Part shown: positions 33,028-42,544 of the stretch, in pieces
Layout of the letters: every line of letters begins with the position of its first letter
How positions within the stretch are numbered: position 1 is the stretch's first letter
Assembly (NCBI GenBank): GCA_036250225.1
Contig: JAPZLL010000015.1
Location: 558,001-622,000, forward strand
Direction of reading: 5' to 3'
Length of the DNA: 64,000 nucleotides
Origin: Cercophora sp. LCS_1
Taxonomy: Eukaryota; Ascomycota; Sordariomycetes; Sordariales; Lasiosphaeriaceae
Made by a program: the position numbers and the translations under genes
The notes under the pieces: generated by a model
Seen by the model: the letters and a program-made list of their open reading frames with translations, nothing else
Database searches by the model: none
Told to the model about the DNA's origin: nothing

Positions 33028-33720
33028 TCAAGTTGCACCTCCGCCATCGTCTTCCTCACCCAGCGTCACAACGGCTGCATGCAACTTCTTCTGTTGCTCG
33101 ACCAATTCCCTACCACCATTAGCAAACACCCTTACCAGCCCTTTCACCGTCACTCACCTCAAAACCCCCTTCATCAGCATCCCATCAACGTTCTCTCTAC
33201 ACCTCCTCAGTCTCCCTTCTAACCCCATCACCCTTTTCTCGTTCCAAATCGACCTCCATTCAACAAGCACCAGCCCAAAGCAATTATAATGCCTTAGCCC
33301 AACTCCCAACCCAATCGTGCCCAACAAAGTCTTCAGCTCGCCCACCAAATCCTTATACCCTTTCTGCAGCGGCTCCATCCCTTTCAGCCCCGGCACATTC
33401 CTATACGCCTCAGCCATCCCACCTTCCAACTTGATCGACATCTCACCCATCTCCCATAGCCGTGTTGACACAGGACCAGGTGCACAAGACCAGATCACCC
33501 TCACTGCAGCGCGGAGATACTTCCCCATCATCTCAGCGACGAGCAATGCTCTAAATGCCAGCACAGAGACAGCCCATATCCCTCCCAGTCCTCGAGATGA
33601 GGTATACCAGATAACCGCAGCCAAGCAGAAGGTGTTGATCCCTGCAAAAAGATACTTGAAGGTTGTAGTGAGCTGGTTGCATGCTGTATCTGGTTCCAGC
33701 TCTGACTCTGATCGGGGCAT
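33028..33720 (-). CDS. Small membrane protein, unknown
   Basis: First exon 33720-33158, 187 codons, with two adjacent hydrophobic segments (FKYLFAGINTFCLAAVIWY and GIWAVSVLAFRALLVAEM) and a later one (TLLGTIGLGVGLRHYNC). A GTGAGT donor at 33157 and a TAG acceptor at 33111-33110 (48-bp intron, GCTAAT branch) lead to a short second exon ending at 33028 (frame ELVEQQKKLHAAVV), total 214 residues. Without splicing the frame ends at 33154. No family recognised. Opposite-strand open frames are Pro/Ser-rich and look spurious. Confidence 0.45.
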
Positions 33721-34740
33721 CGTGACAAGAAACGATATGTTGGAGAAAAAAAGCCTAATGTAAACCGGCCAATGAACTGTGACGTTTTATGCCGCGATAC
33801 ACCGCAGTCTAGATGTCGAAAGACCTGGGGCCCGAGTTGGACGTCAACGTGGACGTCCTCGTGACGACACAAAATGCTGAATTGACTTTATCGTAACTAG
33901 CCCTTCGTAGTACTCGGGTTTCCAACAAAGAAAAATGCACATTCCAATCAACACCGGAAATGGGCGGGTGCCTGTCTCCGTGTTTGAACAAAGGCGTTTG
34001 TCTGATTGCGGCCTTGGCATGGTTTATTGTACAATGCCAAGTCTCAAAACCCGACTCGCTGGAAGATATTCTCATTGGAGGAATGCAACACATCGCCATG
34101 GATTTGGTTTCGCTCGAAGATCTGAAGCCTATCTAGTGACTCTTGAAGCACGAAGCTCAACTCCGGGGGCTACGCTGACGTTCATGCAGAAGTCATGATC
34201 ACGGCGGTGGCGTTTTCACTGGAATATTGTCTGAGGCACTGGCAGTCATAACGACTATCTTGTGCCAAAGCCATTTCCATCTAGCGGGATACTGTGCCAA
34301 AGACAGAAAAGGACTCGAAGTATGCGTGTGCAAACACCTGGGAGGCGTCGAATGCAGGCGTGGAAGGTCATTTTAGCAAACCAATGGGAGCTTGACGAGG
34401 ATGCATGTTTTTGTAAACTGGTGGTTTGCTATCCCACATCAATGTTGAAAATTCTTGACACCTCAGAGGAAAAGAGCCAAATCCTTGAAACCCTCTCGGC
34501 TCCTGTTCGCGCATTAGTTATGTCAATCACGGAAGACCGCAAGCGGGGATTCTGATATCTGTTGAACTTAGATAGGCAGGAAAGGGAGTTCTTAAAAGAG
34601 GTGGCCCAGCTGACCGCTAGAGAAAATGATGGTTATGAACTGACACCGTCTTCTATACTTGGGTATATTGTCTATGCATGTTCGCAAACGATGAACGCCA
34701 ACGCTAAAGCCAAAGAACACTAATCAAAACATGCTCCACC
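33721..34740. other. Intergenic, no gene seen
   Basis: About 1 kb upstream of the small membrane gene and downstream of the protease stop. The open frame at 34262-34555 (+) shows no motif. Nothing supported. Confidence 0.45.
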
Positions 34741-36378
34741 TTACAAAGATAACATTACCGCAGCCAAACCGAGCAACCCACCGAAACCAAAGTTGACCAT
34801 GTTGTTCCCCGCACCGTTCTTCGCGGCCCCGGTTGGCCTCAAGCCTCCCGCACTGACAGTTGTCCGACCACCAGCCGGACCGGGACCAACACCCAAGCCG
34901 GTGGTATCCGGGCTAGAGCCAGTGAAGACATTGGTGGGCTCCCTGGTGTTGGTGGCATCCAACCCAATCGTGGCAGTTGGTATATCCAGAGGAGCACACT
35001 TGCCCGTGACGGAGGGTACGGCTCTGCTTCCCGAACCAATGCTGACGATGCTGGTCCCGCAGTTGGCAGCCTGAGCGATATGCAGAGCTCTGTTATCTTG
35101 ATCGTGGACCACGTACGCGGCACGAAGGAAAGAGTCACCCAGTACAGGCTCGTCGTCATCAGGCAGTATGCCCAGTACGCAGGACCCATCCGTCAAGTGC
35201 CACGAGAAGTCGCGGTAGGATACAGCGATGCGTAGATTGTCAGAGAAGTAGAAATCTACTGTGCCGGCCTCGTCGAGAACGCTACAGTCGATAATGTAAA
35301 ATCCACTGCGGCGATCAAATTGTGCTGTGGGGAAACTTTCACCAATGGCCTGAAAGATCGGGGTCGGGAGACGGCTGAGGGTGCCGCCGGAGTCGGGGAA
35401 CACGGCAACTTCGATCTCGCCCGAGCGATCAGCCGTGCCGTCGGGGAAGGTCATTCCGATGCCTGTCATCACGATCCAGTACCTGTCGGCGCCGCTCTGG
35501 ACCTGGCTGGGGTCCAGCATCGGGAGACGGACCAGGGGACCCGAGAACTTGCCGGTGTCAAGGCCGCCAAAGATAATCGCGCCGTAGGGCTCGGTAACGC
35601 TCCGGAGGTCGAGGGAGAAAGCGCGAGACTTGATGAGGCCTTCGGCAGCCATTGTATCGAGGAGAAAGGGATACGAATTCGGGTTATTCGGGTTGACGGG
35701 TGGCGAGAGGCCCAAGATGCCAAGAGGGATGTCGTAGGAATCGAGGCCAACACCAAATATTTGGGCCGTGACGGATGCAGCTAATAGGAGTAGGTCAGCT
35801 ACAGATCAGGGTAGGCAGCAAGCCGATATTTGCGGGGCTGAAAATAGGATTCCAAGGCTTTTGGAATATTGTTTTAGGCCTTGGAATATTGTTTAATATG
35901 CCTTGGGAATTGTTGACTTACATCCGATAGAGACCGTATCAGCCACATACTCGATCGTGACATTGCCCTTGCCGTAACTCAACACATCGGCAAAACCACT
36001 TGTCTTGAGCGTGCTGCTCTTGGTGTAGTCGAACTGAGGAAATGTTACACATTCCTGAGGGTCAAACGTGGTATCGCATCGCGGATTCACCCAGAGGTCT
36101 GGTGAACCGGTATCGAGGATCAGGGTTAGGGTCTGCGGTGGTGTTCCAATGGCAACGTCGATGGCGTAGCGGGTTCCATCTTGTTGGTTGATCACGTCGG
36201 CTTCTGTTGCTCGGCGCTCGATGGATCGTTTTCGGAGGTTTGGAACGCCGGTGATCGGATTGATGGTTGCACGGATATAGCCTTCGCCGCGTGTGACAAG
36301 AGAGCGTGGCCGTGGAGCCTGCGATGCGACGGAAGCCAGGGCTGGGCCCAACAAGAAGGAAAGCGCAATGGGCAGCAT
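34741..36378 (-). CDS. Secreted, probably GPI-anchored aspartic protease (pepsin family A1)
   Basis: Two exons, 36378-35922 and 35780-34741, 498 residues; the 141-bp intron joins SIG|SASVTAQIFGVGLDSYDIPLG in phase. A signal peptide (LPIALSFLLGPALASVASQA) is followed by a propeptide with a KR site at 50-51. Both catalytic motifs are present: LILDTGSPDLW (Asp 89) and FPDSGGTLSRLP (Asp 282; DSG, a normal variant). PLGILGLSPP and WHLTDGSCVLGILPDDD are typical. The C-terminus is a Gly/Thr-rich stalk ending in a hydrophobic tail (FGFGGLLGLAAVMLSL), as in GPI-anchored yapsin-like enzymes. It should act at the cell surface or wall. An upstream in-frame extension to 36447 is not needed, since the signal peptide starts at 36378. 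Confidence 0.92.
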
Positions 36379-37335
36379 TTTGGGACGAAAAACGAAGGAA
36401 AAGAAAAGAAGGACGTCTTCAAAGTGTCGAGCAGAAGAATCAGGCATGAACGAAGGGCGCGACGCCCAGATTTATCGAACATGGTCGATGTGGCGGAGCC
36501 CATGCGATCTCAAGAATCGCGATCAAAAAATCGATAGTTCTCACAATGCATGGGAGACAGGCGCTTTCCTCTTCGTGGCCAGCAGCTTGACGCCACAAAC
36601 TTCAGCTGGTCCTGGCTGCCAATCGCGACGCGGCACGAGACGCACCTTCCTGCGGCTGAGCCGCCTAAGACAAGCTTCCCCGGAATCACCAATGCGGCAT
36701 GGAGGTTGCACATCGGCCCAACTGACGATTTTCGATCGTGGCAAACCGTTGACATTGTGTGGTCTCGAATCGGATGAGTGAGCTCCGCCACATCGACCAT
36801 CCCATCATCGATCGCTGTTCGTTCAGGTCTTGACGCCACGACGCCGGCACATCCGTGTCCGCAGAACGACGCGTCTTCCAGAACACTGGAGGCGCGCCCA
36901 ATTGGACCAGTCCCTGACCACGTTCCACCGACTGTCCTGCATTTGACGATGCGGGGAGATCGCAGTGGGGTCAGAAAACCCGTTCAAGAACACGTCACAC
37001 AACATCCGTGGAACCTGGCATCCACACGGCCCGACTTCAAGCAATGCGAAAAGCATAAAGATGGACTCGAAAGTTGCACGCAATGTCCAATGTCACACAG
37101 CAAGACTGCATTCAGAACTGGAGACAGGGGTTTCATTCAGGGGTCAGGGGCGCTCGAATCGGGAAGCTTTGCGGCGTCGTCGCCAAGACTTCCCCGTCAC
37201 GGTCTAGCCCTCCAACTTGAGCCACCCATGCCATTGGCGCTATTGATCACAGCCTCAACAACGTCGAACTGGTTCCCTCGTGAGTGACTTCCAAATTCTT
37301 CCGACCTCGGTCTGGCAAACAGCATCCCATCTCAC
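36379..37335. other. Intergenic, promoter of the protease
   Basis: About 960 bp. Several overlapping open frames on both strands with no motif or splice continuity. No gene supported. Confidence 0.45.
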
Positions 37336-38065
37336 CTACGTCGGCTTCGCACAAAACACCTTTGCAGGCGACCCCTCCCACTCCTGAAAATACCTCGTCA
37401 AGTTCCCCGAGATGTTAATCCGTCTCTGCGTATTGATGACAAACACCGCTGGAACAAACGACCCATCGGTGTTCACCCACTTGGACGTGATTTCCCTGGT
37501 TGTCGAATCGAGATAGAAAATGGCCGACTCGCTCTCATGATCCCGTTTCCCGCCTGTCGAGGGGTTGGTGCCGGCCTCGTTGATCGACGCGGCAATGTTG
37601 GCGGGCTTGTCGCCGAGCTTGGAGGCCCCGACGCTGTTGAAGTAGGCGTAGTTTTGTGCTGAAGTCGAAAAGTTGGGTTTCCCGGGTGGTGTGTCCCAGT
37701 AGAAGCCAAAGGTTGCGCCAAAGGTTGGATTTTTTCCGTTGCTGTTCTGTTGTAGGGAGAGATGTTAAAAAGACAAATGATTCAAGTTTGGGAGCAGCGG
37801 TGGGGCTCACCAAGGTAAACAAAGTGTTGTTCTCAAACCTCGTGAGGAGTCGCTTTTGGCTGGTTGTTCGAGTGACGACATATCTCCTCTCCGCATCCAG
37901 ATCAGCAGCAATAAAGCCGCTGAACGTTGTGTTGGGCGAGTCGACACGCAGTTCTCCGCAGTCAAACGGTGCTGTAGTCGCTTGACGAGGGACCACCGAC
38001 ACAGCCCGCACTGTCCCGGGGACCAGGAGAAGCGAGACGGCGACCGAGAACAATGGCAACTGCAT
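37336..38065 (-). CDS. Small secreted protein, unknown
   Basis: Two exons, 38065-37811 and 37746-37336, 221 residues; the 64-bp intron (GTGAGC donor, CTACAACAG acceptor) keeps phase (LFTL|NSNGKNPTFG). A strong signal peptide (QLPLFSVAVSLLLVPGTVRA) precedes a mature protein with two cysteines only (FDCGELR and KVFCAKPT, one near each end), consistent with a single disulfide. Several N-glycosylation sites (NTT, NIS, NLT) are visible. No family recognised; a secreted fold of the type found near fungal effectors or surface proteins is possible. A TTTAAATA stretch about 70 bp upstream of the start may be the core promoter. Confidence 0.8.
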
Positions 38066-38811
38066 TTTGTAGATTTACTGCACGTCCTGCAAATTTCACA
38101 ACCTCATCATCGAAGGTGGCAAGTTCTCGTGGTATTTAAAGGCGCCGGGTAAACGGTAGACCGGAAGAGATCCGACCCAAGTAAATGGGTCCTCAGGGGT
38201 TTCTCCCACCGACGCCAATCGAGAGACGCGGCTGAAAGTGCCGGGTCGGGTATTTGCTTGGGAGAGGGGTTCACAGGTGGGAGAATTACGGCATTCGTAA
38301 GCTCTTGATGGGATTCGAGATTGTCATGTTAAAACGCTTCAACTTTTGAATCAGCGACGTGTAGTATATAGGTAGGTATAGCGTCAGCCAATCCCAAGAA
38401 CTCGTCCTCTAAACCGTGTGCTCCATTCCGTGGTAATTCTCATGGCCATCTAACATTGGTAAACGCGGTCGTCTCGCCCCCTTCTCCACCGCTCTGACAT
38501 CTCTGCTGGGTAAAGCAGAAAATGGGCTTTCACTTTTCCCAAGTCCCCTGTAACATCTTGTCACTATCGTCAAATAACCTCCCATCATATCCACATCCCC
38601 CTGTCATGGTGGATCCGGTTGCCCGGTCAGCCGGTGGCATTGAACTGCGTTTTGTCAACACAGCCCCTGAAGCCTGCTCGAACGACACACACTCCAGTCT
38701 ATATGAAAATCCATCAGGCTATCAAGGACTGTCTGATACCCTTCGCATTACTCCATGGTAGCTTCTAAAGGCATTAGCTCCGATGCCTGCATTGCAGCAT
38801 CACCGAATCAC
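38066..38811. other. Intergenic
   Basis: About 745 bp between the secreted-protein start and the transporter stop. TAGGTAGGTA occurs at 38369-38378. No gene recognised. Confidence 0.45.
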
Positions 38812-40759
38812 TCACCGTCGAGACAGGGTCTCGTACGAATGCATGCCCCATGTCATGATAATGACCAATATCCAAAACACAATGGACAACTGCCACGCAT
38901 AGTGATCTGCCACTGTTAGCACATGTGGTTCATCTAATCTTACATGGATACACTTACAGAACGGCGCTTGTGACGCCGGCCATATGAGGACTTGCGACCA
39001 GGACAACACAGCGTAGACGCCGGCGATGGAGTAACCGACAATCAGCGTCCTAGCCTCCGAGTCTTGGGGTAGTCTGGAGATGTTAGAATCACCTCGCGGT
39101 TGGGAAGGGATAGGCGTACAGGTCCGATAGCCAAGACATGACCAAGGGAGCCGTGCCGAGACTCAAGTATGTCATGAGGTAGCTGGCGTAAGCAGCGTAG
39201 AGCGGTGTGCCTTCTGCATCCGAAGTCCATTTGCTCATGATGACGCTTGGGACGAGGCCAATGACGGCTGGGAGCGGTCAGCATCACTGAAATCGATGTC
39301 GGTGAAGAGGGATACCTTGAGCAACTAGCAATGTCCACCGGGTCTGGAACATATCCGAGAGAATCGCCCACACCCAGACTGAGTAAATCGCCTTCTCAGT
39401 AACTGATTTACGCCAGGTTCTCAGAGCACTCACCAAGCACGACATTGATCGCACCGCCAAGAATCGGTATGGCGTTGACTTGCTCAGTCGTCCACGTCGG
39501 TGTTCCATCGGGGTTCTTAAGACTCTTCAAGAACAGATTGAAGTAGTTGTACCCATAGGGTGCAAGGACGGTCGCGATGTACAACGCGGGAATGAGATAC
39601 GAAACCCACATTGAGAAGGTCCGCCTGTGGATCAGCGTTAGCAACATCCAAACACACTACGGGCTGCAACATACTTGGTACTGTCCCATGTTATCCTCTT
39701 GGCCTCTGTGCGACCATGGCGTTCCAAACGCTCGTTCGCCATCCCTACATGCTCATCCGACAGCCAAAAGGCACGCGGGTTCGGTCGATTCGGGTAATCC
39801 GGCAACATGAAGAAACCAGCGAGCCCAACAACAAGGGTCATAACGCCATTGATGATAAAGAGCCACCTGGTATGTGTCAGCACGTGGACTTTCAGCCAGG
39901 ATGTGCACTAACCTCCAGCCCCTGAGCCCGCACTTCCCCTCTAGCGTCTCCAGAATGGCCACTTGCAGGGCGCCGGACACCATAGAGCCGATAGCCTGAC
40001 AAGAGTGATAAAAGCCCATCCGCTTGGCGAGTTCCATGGGCGTATACCAGTACATGAACAACGTCATCATGCCCGGCCACGCCGAGCTCTCAAAGAGACC
40101 GAGCAGGACCCGAAGTGCGTAGATCTGGCGCGCATTATGGCTGAACGCGATGAGGGCCGTCACCAAACCCCATCCGATCTCAAGTCCAGGCAGCCATAAA
40201 CTCGGCCGAACGTAAGTTATAATGATTTGGGACGGTATGAGCATCAGACAATACGAGATGCTAAAGAACGTGGTGAAACTGCGATGCGTCAGCAATGCTA
40301 TCGTAAATAAAAATAGAGAGCCTACTAGTTGAGTTCATCTCCATAAAGCCCAAGATCCTCTCTCATCCCCGAAACATACGCCGAGCTGATATTAGTCTGG
40401 TCAAGATATCTATCGACATGATCAGCAGCAATCCCGGGACCAAACATACAAAGCCGTACTTGATCACTACCCCCAATACCAAATTAGCGCTAAAACCACT
40501 AATCCAGTATGCGCAACATCTTACCCTGCGAAACACACCCAAAAGTCATCAAAAAGATATCCAACCGCCGAACCAAGTCCGTCTCAAGCGCCGCCGATGA
40601 CGTCTTCGGCTGATGCTGCTGCCGCAAAGCCGTCACATTCCCCGCAAGCAACCTCAGCGACGAAGTGCCAGATACACCAGGCTGGTGAAAGATACCCGGG
40701 CCGCTCCTGCTGGGAGGCCTGTCGTCGCCAAGCAAGGGTGTTGTCTCCGAGGACGCCAT
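38812..40759 (-). CDS. MFS transporter, allantoate-permease (Dal5) type
   Basis: Ten exons: 40759-40525, 40466-40460 (7 nt), 40409-40326, 40278-39913, 39866-39675, 39624-39434, 39378-39316, 39267-39120, 39073-38958, 38906-38812; 498 residues, all phases consistent. The 7-nt micro-exon is supported because it alone restores the family sequence GCVSQVIKYLDQTNISSAYV. Twelve membrane segments are expected; LLGLFESSAWPGMMTLFMYW, GFYHSCQAIGSMVSGALQ and WLFIINGVMTLVVGLAGF are typical of anion:cation symporters of the Dal5 family, which import allantoate, vitamins or sulfonates. It lies 457 bp downstream of a taurine-type dioxygenase on the same strand, which suggests a sulfonate or related substrate (inference). 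Confidence 0.92.
40460..40466 (-). other. Seven-nucleotide micro-exon of the MFS gene
   Basis: TGATCAA between a GGTAG acceptor and a GTACGG donor; supplies two thirds of a Val codon, Ile and two thirds of a Lys codon in SQVIKYL. Flanking introns are 58 and 50 bp. Confidence 0.8.
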
Positions 40760-41215
40760 GATTCCGACTGCCGGTTCGCCCAGCTGTGCCCAGCTGTTTG
40801 CAGGAGATGCCGGGGAATGCCGCGACGCGGTTGGCGACGCGCCGGCTGATCCCGCAATCTCAAGATTATGCGGCGAAACCAGACTTGAAACACAAAACCA
40901 TGATATCTTTGGCGATTTCGGTCCGCAGAAGTAGGTAGCGATTTTGCTGGTTTGTCGTGCACTGCAAAGTCAAAACAGAGTTCAAGTCATGTGGAAACGA
41001 AGTGGTCAGGTGCGATGACGAGTGCCGGTAATTGCCGGCCGAGTGCTGATAAAGGACGGCGATAAAGACCCTAACCCTCATTACCCCTTTTTCAGGACCA
41101 CTTACACAACGACAGTCAGAAGGATGCAATGTCTTGATAATTACGTGATTCATTCTGTCATTATATAATTGAGATTTTCGCAGCATACAAAGTCAAATGA
41201 CTGCCAAAATCCCAC
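40760..41215. other. Intergenic between dioxygenase and transporter
   Basis: About 455 bp; holds the dioxygenase terminator and the transporter promoter. ACCCTAACCCT occurs at 41068-41078. No gene. Confidence 0.5.
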
Positions 41216-42544
41216 TCAAGCGGTGCTAGAAGCCGCTAGCTTCTCGCTCCTAAGGGCATCCCGCCTGCTGCTGCTCGCGGGGTCAAAGTACGGCTTCTCG
41301 CCCAAGCTGACGGCTCTGCTGCCCTTCCGCTCGCCAAGGCCATCTTCAAAGACGTAGTCAGGGGTGGCGGCGTGATAGACGCTACGGTTATCCCAGATGG
41401 CGACGTCGTTCTCCGACTTCCACCGCAAGCGAACCTGAAGATCGTGGTTCTCAACGATCAGCCTGACAAACCAGTCGAGGAAGTACTTGCTCTCCTCCTC
41501 AGAGAGACCGTGGATCTTCTTGACGTGGTGGCCAACAGCAAAGACGGACTTCCAGCCGGTCACAGGGTTGGTGCGGATGACAGGGTGAATGGCCTCGAGG
41601 ATCTCGCCCACATTCTCGGGCGCGCCGCGTTGCCCGGTAAAGATCTCAAAGTTGTTACGCTTTGCAGCATCGTTGAAGAGGGGCTGGGCATAGTAAGCCG
41701 TAAGGGTGTCGAGGAAGTCCCGGAGGGTGGGCGAGATGCGGTCGTAGAGCTCATAGCCAGACGCCCAAAGAGTGTCGCCACCAGTCTTGGGAAGTTGCGT
41801 CAGACGAAGCAGGGCGTAGTCACTTGGAATTGGCTCAAAGGTGATGTCAGAGTGCCATTGGCCCTTGCTGCTCTGTCGGCGGTCGCCGAGCCATGAGCCC
41901 GTGAATCGGTCGGCGTATAGCTTCTTGGCCTGCTCGGACGAGATAACGCTGATTTCATTGTCCTTGCCGCCGTGCTCGCGCGCAGCGTTGCTAATCGGGT
42001 GGATGTGAAGCCCGGAGGTAGCAGGCTTACCCGAGAGCTTGCCCAAGCGATCGACAAGCTCCTTTTGGAGGTCGTCGGTGAGGTTGTCTTGGGCGCGGAA
42101 GAAAACAACACCGCGTTGGGAGACTACCCCTGTTAGCCAAATGTGCCTTGTGATGGAGGGAGGAGACCTACTTGTAATTGCCAAGTCGCGAAGGAGCTCG
42201 TCGGAGTTGGGGGCTCGGAGCCACTTGACGAGGTCGACAGCCTCAAACTCGCGGCCAATGACGGGTGTGACGTCAAAGGACGAAAACTGATCAAGTGCGC
42301 CGCTCAGTTTGAGTGGCTCCTTGTGGTCCTCGAACCTCTGGGGGAGAGCATCTTTTTGGGCGGGAGTTGTCCCATTGCTGCCATTGGCACCGTCGGCAGG
42401 TGCGGGTGCGTCGACCGGCTTGACTTCGAGCGACTCAACTGGCTCTTCTGCCAGGGGAGCGGCTTCCTTCTCGTGCACTGGGAGAACCTTGGCCTTTATC
42501 TCTTCGACTACCTGAGGAACGGACTCGACTGCTGAGGGAGACAT
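41216..42544 (-). CDS. TauD/TfdA-type alpha-ketoglutarate dioxygenase (sulfonate/taurine dioxygenase-like)
   Basis: Two exons, 42544-42172 and 42123-41216, 426 residues. The 48-bp intron (GTAGGT donor, GCTAAC branch, GGGTAG acceptor) restores LAITISQRGVVFFRAQ, the expected family sequence. Iron ligands are visible: His 215 and Asp 217 in QWHSDITFE and His 375 in SVYHAATPDY; the 2-oxoglutarate-binding Arg is in GSRAVSLGEKPYF. LPKTGGDTLWASGYELYD is also typical. Such enzymes release sulfite from taurine or alkylsulfonates using Fe(II) and 2-oxoglutarate; other substrates are possible. The N-terminal 70 residues are acidic and low-complexity. Start chosen at MSPSAVESV; an upstream extension would encode a HTHTHTH stretch from the TG microsatellite. 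Confidence 0.93.
   Translation of the reverse strand: MSPSAVESVPQVVEEIKAKVLPVHEKEAAPLAEEPVESLEVKPVDAPAPADGANGSNGTTPAQKDALPQRFEDHKEPLKLSGALDQFSSFDVTPVIGREFEAVDLVKWLRAPNSDELLRDLAITSRSPPSITRHIWLTGVVSQRGVVFFRAQDNLTDDLQKELVDRLGKLSGKPATSGLHIHPISNAAREHGGKDNEISVISSEQAKKLYADRFTGSWLGDRRQSSKGQWHSDITFEPIPSDYALLRLTQLPKTGGDTLWASGYELYDRISPTLRDFLDTLTAYYAQPLFNDAAKRNNFEIFTGQRGAPENVGEILEAIHPVIRTNPVTGWKSVFAVGHHVKKIHGLSEEESKYFLDWFVRLIVENHDLQVRLRWKSENDVAIWDNRSVYHAATPDYVFEDGLGERKGSRAVSLGEKPYFDPASSSRRDALRSEKLAASSTA

Noticed and set aside
32705..33289. 194-codon Pro/Ser-rich plus-strand frame
   Set aside because: Antisense to the membrane-protein gene at 33028-33720 and spanning a 17-base C tract; composition looks like a shadow.
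36778..37287. 169-codon plus-strand frame
   Set aside because: No motif or splice continuity; lies in the promoter region of the protease.
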